In this document: one piece after another, positions 6,193 through 10,098 of the stretch
Layout of the letters: the number at the start of each line of letters is the position of its first letter
Numbering within the stretch: position 1 is the first letter of the stretch
Origin: a bacterium
GTDB taxonomy: Bacteria; Vulcanimicrobiota; CADAWZ01
DNA length: 10,098 nucleotides
Direction of reading: 5' to 3'
NCBI GenBank assembly: GCA_024409025.1
Contig: JAKSUM010000020.1
Span: 1-10,098 of the forward strand
Notes under the pieces: model-generated
Told to the model about the DNA's origin: nothing
Databases searched by the model: none
Seen by the model: the letters and a program-made list of their open reading frames with translations, nothing else
Made by a program: the position numbers and the translations under genes

Positions 6193-7485
6193 GTGGTTCC
6201 GCGCAGGTTTACGGTCAGAAAGGAATATTTCGGTTCGCTGGTGTACGACAGGGAGAGGATGGATTACATTCCCTTTGACGCCGAGGCTACCGCTGTTTTC
6301 AGGGAAACTGCGGCCGGTATGCCTATAGAAGAGGTATATTCGAAATTCTGCGCGCAGAAAAATTCCGAGCAGACCTTCAAGACCTTTGTCGCTCTCTGCC
6401 AGTCAATAGGCCTTCTTGATGAAAACGGGGTTTTCAGCGGAGATTTTATTGATAATCAGGCTTCCGAGGAGCAGAAGTGTCTTTCGGCTCCTTTAAAGGT
6501 TCATCTGCAGATAACAAACGAATGCCCGCTTAAGTGCCGGCACTGCTCTCAGGTGCACAGGGACCCTTCCCCAAGAGAGCTGTCTCCAAAGGATATAATG
6601 CATCTGATAGACGATCTTGCAAGGACCGGCGTAAAGGAGCTTGTCTTTGGAGGCGGAGATCCGTTCTGTAAGGAGGATCTTATAAGTCTTGTCGCATATG
6701 CGCATTCAAAGGGTATATCCCCTTCAATATCCTCATCTGGGCTTTTTGTAAGCAGGGCTGCTGCCAAGAAGCTTTCCGAAACGCCGCTGAAGCAGATAAG
6801 GATAAGCTTTGACGGCTCTTCGGAGAAGTCGTACGATTATTACAGGGGCAAGGGAACATACAGGAGGGCTGTAAGGGGAATAAAAACAATAAGGGAGATA
6901 TTTTCCTGTCCGCTTGTAATACATTCCGTGATAATGAAGACCAATATAGGGGAGCTTCTGAGCCTCTTCAGGGCAGTCCAGAAGATGGAGGCGGATATCT
7001 GGTCAGTGGATTTCTTCAGGCCTCTGGGGAGCGCGTCGACTCTTTCCAATTTTGTGCTTTCTCCTGATGAGGCGGCGCTTGTCTGCAGGACATTGAGAAG
7101 ATTTTCCGAGTCGTCAGATATAAAAATCAGGATTCCGGCATTCCCGAGAGGTTCTGCCGGAAGGAGGCTTTATGAGGGCTTCGGATGCGCTGCCGGAATA
7201 ACCGGCTGTCATATCGATTCCGAGGGCAATGTGAAGCCATGCGGATTTTTCCCGCAGTCTTATATAGCAGGAAACATACGATCGGCCTCAATAAGGGATA
7301 TATGGCTTTCAAGCTCCGTATTCCGTGAATTGAGGACCCTGCAGGGCAACGATTCATGCAGAACGTGCCCGTCATATTCATCCTGCAGGGGAGGCTGCAG
7401 GGCAAGATGTATATGCGGAGGGCTTTCTCCTGACTCCCGAGATCCGTTATGCCCTTATGCCGGAAGCTCTTCTGATTTGCAGTAG
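6193..7485 (+). CDS. Radical SAM/SPASM protein with PqqD-like N-terminal domain
   Basis: The 430-aa protein has three parts. Residues 1-90 resemble a PqqD-like peptide-recognition (RRE) domain (FGSLVYDRERMDYIPFDAEA). Residues about 100-320 form the radical SAM core, with the 4Fe-4S motif C111-x3-C115-x2-C118 and GGGDPF (153-158) for S-adenosylmethionine binding. The SPASM domain binds auxiliary clusters: C332, then GNVKPC ending at C350, then C389-x2-C392-x5-C398-x3-C402, with C406 and C420 as further ligands. Such enzymes modify ribosomal peptides, proteins or, in relatives, haem precursors. The GTG start at 6193 has GGGGTGAG with 6-nt spacing; no ATG start fits the conserved N-terminus. A six-cysteine small protein follows 71 bp downstream and is a candidate partner. 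The substrate cannot be assigned from sequence. Confidence 0.9.
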   Translation: MVPRRFTVRKEYFGSLVYDRERMDYIPFDAEATAVFRETAAGMPIEEVYSKFCAQKNSEQTFKTFVALCQSIGLLDENGVFSGDFIDNQASEEQKCLSAPLKVHLQITNECPLKCRHCSQVHRDPSPRELSPKDIMHLIDDLARTGVKELVFGGGDPFCKEDLISLVAYAHSKGISPSISSSGLFVSRAAAKKLSETPLKQIRISFDGSSEKSYDYYRGKGTYRRAVRGIKTIREIFSCPLVIHSVIMKTNIGELLSLFRAVQKMEADIWSVDFFRPLGSASTLSNFVLSPDEAALVCRTLRRFSESSDIKIRIPAFPRGSAGRRLYEGFGCAAGITGCHIDSEGNVKPCGFFPQSYIAGNIRSASIRDIWLSSSVFRELRTLQGNDSCRTCPSYSSCRGGCRARCICGGLSPDSRDPLCPYAGSSSDLQ

Positions 7486-7556
7486 CGGATTAACGCGTCG
7501 GGATAATAATATTTTACTTACAGAAAACCATATAACAGAGCATACAGGATATTTTT

Positions 7557-7799
7557 ATGAACGCCGTAAACAGAAAGACAAAAGCGCTTGAGCCTAGGAA
7601 GATGTTCTGCGCCATAAAGAAGAAGAAGGTAACCGTGCTGTTTGAATATTCGGATTATAGAAACAGGTACTTTAAGGGCGCTCCGGACACATGTTACTGC
7701 GAATGCATAATCTCCTGCTATAATGAAGGCGTCAGGTGCAGATACAGCGGAATAAGCCCGCTTTATCCGGATCCTCTGACCGCCGAGGAAATAAAATAA
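7557..7799 (+). CDS. Cys-rich small conserved-looking protein, possible metal-binding fold
   Basis: This 80-aa basic protein has six cysteines: C18, then C46, C48 and C50 (CYCEC), C54 and C61. A likely beta strand (KKKKVTVLFEYSDY, 21-34) lies between C18 and the cluster, and the protein ends in CRYSGISPLYPDPL (61-74). The spacing suggests a small zinc- or metal-binding domain. From memory, the ending SGISPLYPDP occurs in other small bacterial hypothetical proteins, but I cannot verify that here. The ATG has AGGA 7 nt upstream. It sits 71 bp after the radical SAM gene and 19 bp before the lipoprotein gene, so it may head the lipoprotein-translin-rluD operon or link it to the radical SAM gene. 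A peptide substrate of the radical SAM enzyme is an alternative reading. Confidence 0.65.
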   Translation: MNAVNRKTKALEPRKMFCAIKKKKVTVLFEYSDYRNRYFKGAPDTCYCECIISCYNEGVRCRYSGISPLYPDPLTAEEIK

Positions 7800-7818
7800 C
7801 GGAAGGCTGATTCTGATT

Positions 7819-8442
7819 ATGAATAAGAGATTTTTTAATATATGCGCCGTCTTATGCGTTCTCGCTTCCTTTGTAATGGCTGCAGGATGCTTTGATAATA
7901 AGAATAATGACGCTCCCAAGGCCGAGCCTGAAAAAAAATCTGAAGAGGTTCAGTATTATACAAACATGACTGTCGGATACAGGATTCCGATGTCTAAATC
8001 ATGGGAAGTAAGGGAGTGCCCCGGAGCGGACATCATGATGATATGCAAGACTGGAACGTTCACTCCTGAGCCTGTAATGAATGTAATAACCGTCAAGACC
8101 AAGGAATATGACGTCTGGGATAAAAAGGCGCAGAAGGCAATCAAGGATCAGATAAACCCGAATATGGTCCCTGCTTCTGAGGAAAACATAACAGTCAGCG
8201 GAAAGCATGCCTACAGGCTTGTTTACGGTCTTGAGAATGAGAGCGTATCGATTATAATCAATCAGACGACTTTCTTTCATAACGGATTTCAGTTCATTAT
8301 CACATGCAGGGCGCGAGAGACTGAGTATGACAGATTCAGCAAGATATTTGCTGACTACATAGATGAATTCATTTTTATGGAGCCTGCTGCGACATCCGGA
8401 GACGGCAATTCAAAAGACACTGACGGGAAGAAGGAAAAATAA
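7819..8442 (+). CDS. Lipoprotein with PsbP/Mog1-like domain
   Basis: The 207-aa precursor has a type II signal peptide: KRF, a hydrophobic stretch (about 6-20) and the lipobox AAGC with C24 as the lipidated residue. A charged linker (27-44) precedes a domain at 45-187 with the look of PsbP/DcrB/Mog1-type folds. That domain begins with a strand pair, TVGYRIPMSKSWEV (51-64), has the late GKHAYRLVYG (128-137), and ends FQFIITCRARETEYDRFSKIFADYIDEFIF. The C-terminus (188-207) is polar and disordered. The protein should be anchored to the outer face of the cytoplasmic membrane, or to the outer membrane if there is one. A ligand is not apparent. Its stop codon overlaps the next start as TAATG, indicating translational coupling to the translin-family gene. 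Confidence 0.75.
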   Translation: MNKRFFNICAVLCVLASFVMAAGCFDNKNNDAPKAEPEKKSEEVQYYTNMTVGYRIPMSKSWEVRECPGADIMMICKTGTFTPEPVMNVITVKTKEYDVWDKKAQKAIKDQINPNMVPASEENITVSGKHAYRLVYGLENESVSIIINQTTFFHNGFQFIITCRARETEYDRFSKIFADYIDEFIFMEPAATSGDGNSKDTDGKKEK

Positions 8443-9074
8443 TGGGAAGATCCACTGAAAATCTTGAAAAGATAACTGAGAAAATTTCAGCCAGGTTTTC
8501 GCTTGTAAATGAATGCAGAGATGAGATACTCAAGGCCCAGAGAGAGCTTATAAGGGCAGCATCCCTTGCGATAAGGGCTCTGCACAGGGGGGAATTTGGA
8601 AAAGCTAAGGAAATTCTTGATGAAGCGGACAGAGCTGCGGCCGAAAAGGAGCCTCTGTTTGCCAAATGTCCTGAGCTTTATTATTCTGGATATTTTCTTG
8701 ATGCACAGAAGGAGCTTGCTGAGGCAAGGATAACCTATGCCCTTATAGCAGGCGAGCCTGTCCCTGATCCGGACGAGCTTGGAATAGAGTATTCGGCATA
8801 TGTAAATGGAATGGGAGAGGCCATAGGAGAGATCAGAAGATATATCCTTGACAGGATTAGGAAGGATTCTTTTGACGAGGGAGACGAGCTTCTCGATACG
8901 ATGGAGGAATTATACTGCGTTCTCACCTCTCTTGATTTTCCTGATGCCATAACAAGGGGGCTCAGAAGAACTGCCGACATAGCAAGATCCATAATAGAAA
9001 AGACCAGAGGCGATCTTACTCAGAATGTGGCTCAGAAAAGGCTTTCCCAGAAGATCGACTCTCTCTCAAAGTAA
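8442..9074 (+). CDS. Translin-family protein
   Basis: The 210-aa all-helical protein matches the prokaryotic translin/TRAX type. Helix blocks run from about 7-70, followed by ELAEARITYALIAGEPVP (91-108). The C-terminal block holds RYILDRIRK (133-141), LLDTMEELYCVLTSLDFPDA (150-169), LRRTADIAR (174-182) and EKTRGDLT (186-193). Translin and TRAX are helical nucleic-acid-binding proteins that assemble as octamers; TRAX subunits and archaeal homologues cut RNA through clustered acidic residues. Here E91 and E94 (ELAEA) and acids in 148-156 are the candidates, so RNase activity is possible but not shown. Start and stop both overlap neighbours (TAATG), tying its translation to the lipoprotein and to RluD. 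The rRNA-modifying neighbour fits an RNA-related role, although shared operons alone do not prove it. Confidence 0.85.
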   Translation: MGRSTENLEKITEKISARFSLVNECRDEILKAQRELIRAASLAIRALHRGEFGKAKEILDEADRAAAEKEPLFAKCPELYYSGYFLDAQKELAEARITYALIAGEPVPDPDELGIEYSAYVNGMGEAIGEIRRYILDRIRKDSFDEGDELLDTMEELYCVLTSLDFPDAITRGLRRTADIARSIIEKTRGDLTQNVAQKRLSQKIDSLSK

Positions 9075-9976
9075 TGGACGTTTTTTCTGTTTCAGTACCT
9101 CTTGAGGCTGACGGGGCAAGGGCGGATGTTTTTCTTGCCGAGAAAGCCGGAATATCAAGGAGCAGGGTAAAGAAGCTTATGGATGAAGGCAGGATAACCG
9201 TAAACGGTCTGCCTGCGTCCCCGTCAAAAAAGCTTAAAGCCGGAGATCTTGCGGAGGCTGAGCTGCCTGAGCCTGAATCTATAGAGGCTTCTCCGGAAAA
9301 TATCCCTATAGACATAATGTATCAGGATTCCTCAATAGCGGTAATAAACAAGCCAAGAGGCATGTCCGTGCACCCTGGGGCCGGAAGGTCAGGAGGAACG
9401 CTTGTAAATGCCCTGCTTTTCCATATAAAGGATCTGTCGGGTATCGGAGGCAGCGTCAGACCGGGCATTGTTCACAGGCTGGATATGAACACATCCGGAA
9501 TTATAGTCATTGCAAAGAATGACGCATCCCATGAAAGGCTCTCCCAGATGTTTGAAAGGAGAGAAATAAAAAAAGAGTATTTCGCAATTGCCCATGGAAC
9601 TCCGGATTCGTCCCTTCATGAGATTGACGCTCCTATAGGGCGCCATCCCAACAACAGGCTTAAAATGGCCGTTGCTGCCCATGGAAGGCCTTCCCTTACG
9701 CTTTGGAGGGCTGAAAGTATATTCAGAAATGCTTCTTTTATCCATGTGTGGCCAAAGACCGGAAGAACCCATCAGATAAGGGTTCATCTGGCTTATGCCG
9801 GATATCCGATTATGGGCGATTTCCTGTACGGAGCTCCGCCCAACCAGTGGGGGGCTTCAGTACAGATGCTTCATGCCGGCAGGATATCATTCGCCCATCC
9901 TGAGACAGGAAAGCTTATGGAATTTGAGTCTCCGCTGCCTGATGATATGGCGGAGATATTGAAAAAAATAAATTAA
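9074..9976 (+). CDS. rluD: RluA/RluD-family 23S rRNA pseudouridine synthase
   Basis: It isomerises specific uridines to pseudouridine; RluD-type members act on helix 69 of 23S rRNA. The 300-aa length and order are standard: an N-terminal S4 RNA-binding domain (about 13-66, RADVFLAEKAGISRSRVKKL), then the catalytic domain with INKPRGMSVHPG (91-102). The RluA signature HRLDMNTSG (134-142) contains catalytic D137, and KTGRTHQIRVHLA (228-240) and GYPIMGDFLYG (243-253) follow. The start codon overlaps the translin stop as TAATG. Closely related RluA and RluC families share these motifs, so the exact target uridine is not fixed, but the S4 domain plus the motif set favour RluD. The stop codon at 9974-9976 directly abuts the mobile-element end, so no native terminator remains visible. 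Confidence 0.93.
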   Translation: MDVFSVSVPLEADGARADVFLAEKAGISRSRVKKLMDEGRITVNGLPASPSKKLKAGDLAEAELPEPESIEASPENIPIDIMYQDSSIAVINKPRGMSVHPGAGRSGGTLVNALLFHIKDLSGIGGSVRPGIVHRLDMNTSGIIVIAKNDASHERLSQMFERREIKKEYFAIAHGTPDSSLHEIDAPIGRHPNNRLKMAVAAHGRPSLTLWRAESIFRNASFIHVWPKTGRTHQIRVHLAYAGYPIMGDFLYGAPPNQWGASVQMLHAGRISFAHPETGKLMEFESPLPDDMAEILKKIN

Positions 9977-10098
9977 AGGAGAAATTGTTAAGTAATTATA
10001 TTAATTGATAAATATGCATAAATGTGTCTAAATATACTCAAGAAGGTGTATTATGAACACATCTAATATCACAAATTATAAGCCAAAGGATTTTGCTG
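9977..10098 (+). mobile_element. End of an IS607-like element (partial)
   Basis: This is the second, inverted copy of the sequence at 1-55, starting AGGAG immediately after the rluD stop. It contains three 10-bp phased direct repeats (ataaatatgc 10008-10017, ataaatgtgt 10018-10027, ctaaatatac 10028-10037), then AGAAGG and an ATG at 10053. Short repeated transposase-binding motifs near the ends are known for IS607-family elements. The GG at the boundary (AGGAG) also fits the GG core dinucleotide favoured by these serine transposases. The far end of the element lies outside the window. Confidence 0.5.
10053..10098 (+). CDS. tnpA: Start of a probable IS607-family serine transposase (TnpA), partial
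   Basis: Only 15 codons are present: MNTSNITNYKPKDFA. The YKPKDFA block resembles the start of the MerR-like helix-turn-helix that opens IS607 TnpA proteins (typically YxPKEFA followed by a 'TLQRWD' helix), but the recognition helix and resolvase domain are beyond the edge. AGAAGG (10040-10045) with 7-nt spacing is the ribosome site. With so little sequence, another MerR-type DNA-binding protein is possible. The repeated upstream sequence at both window ends favours a transposase. Confidence 0.45.
   Translation, partial: MNTSNITNYKPKDFA

Noticed and set aside
7486..7556. Terminator or promoter between the radical SAM gene and the 80-aa gene
   Set aside because: No hairpin with a T-run and no pair of hexamers at acceptable spacing; read-through from the radical SAM gene remains possible.
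9986..10009. Seven-codon frame (TTG to TGA) inside both element ends, LLSNYIN or LLSNYID
   Set aside because: AGGAG is only 3-4 nt from the TTG, too close for initiation, and conservation is explained by the shared element end.

Overview
This 10.1 kb window comes from a bacterium, probably an uncultivated anaerobe. Nothing in it fixes the phylum. Arginine is written mostly as AGG/AGA, ribosome binding sites are clear GGAGG types, and the promoters I can read are sigma70-like. The gene mix is unusual: a stomatin/zinc-ribbon pair as in the Bacillus ydjGHI locus, a bacterial translin-family protein, and an RRE-like radical SAM/SPASM enzyme. The phylum should be settled by a database search, not by this reading.

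Layout. Bases 1-55 are the end of a mobile element that reads out of the window to the left. grpE (628 to 68, minus) follows, with a near-perfect sigma70 promoter. A ROK-family sugar kinase (842-1795, plus) diverges from it. The kinase ends at a perfect 14-bp hairpin flanked by A and T runs, which also serves the convergent gene pair beyond it. That pair is on the minus strand: an SPFH/stomatin protein with four C-terminal zinc ribbons (4377 to 3010), followed 19 bp later by a two-zinc-ribbon protein with one C-terminal membrane helix (2990 to 1887). A 265-bp divergent intergenic region holds a 26-bp palindrome and a promoter for the next plus-strand pair.

The plus-strand pair is a 358-aa protein with an internal duplication and a glycine-zipper hydrophobic segment (4643-5719), then a 97-aa Ser/Ala-rich protein (5747-6040). 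It closes with a terminator at 6072-6111. A radical SAM/SPASM enzyme (6193-7485) comes next, then a tight run of four genes: a Cys-rich 80-aa protein, a lipoprotein with a PsbP/Mog1-like domain, a translin-family protein and an RluD-type pseudouridine synthase. The last three are joined by TAATG stop/start overlaps, so they are probably translationally coupled.

The right end (9977-10098) is a second copy of the left-hand element end, inverted relative to it (49 of 55 bases identical, all six differences transitions). It is followed by the start of a protein that resembles the N-terminus of IS607-family serine transposases. The two elements therefore face outward from the window.

The most notable points are the translin gene inside a coupled bacterial operon, the paired IS607-like ends with 10-bp-phased repeats, the undescribed glycine-zipper/Ser-Ala gene pair, and the RRE-radical SAM enzyme beside a six-cysteine small protein.
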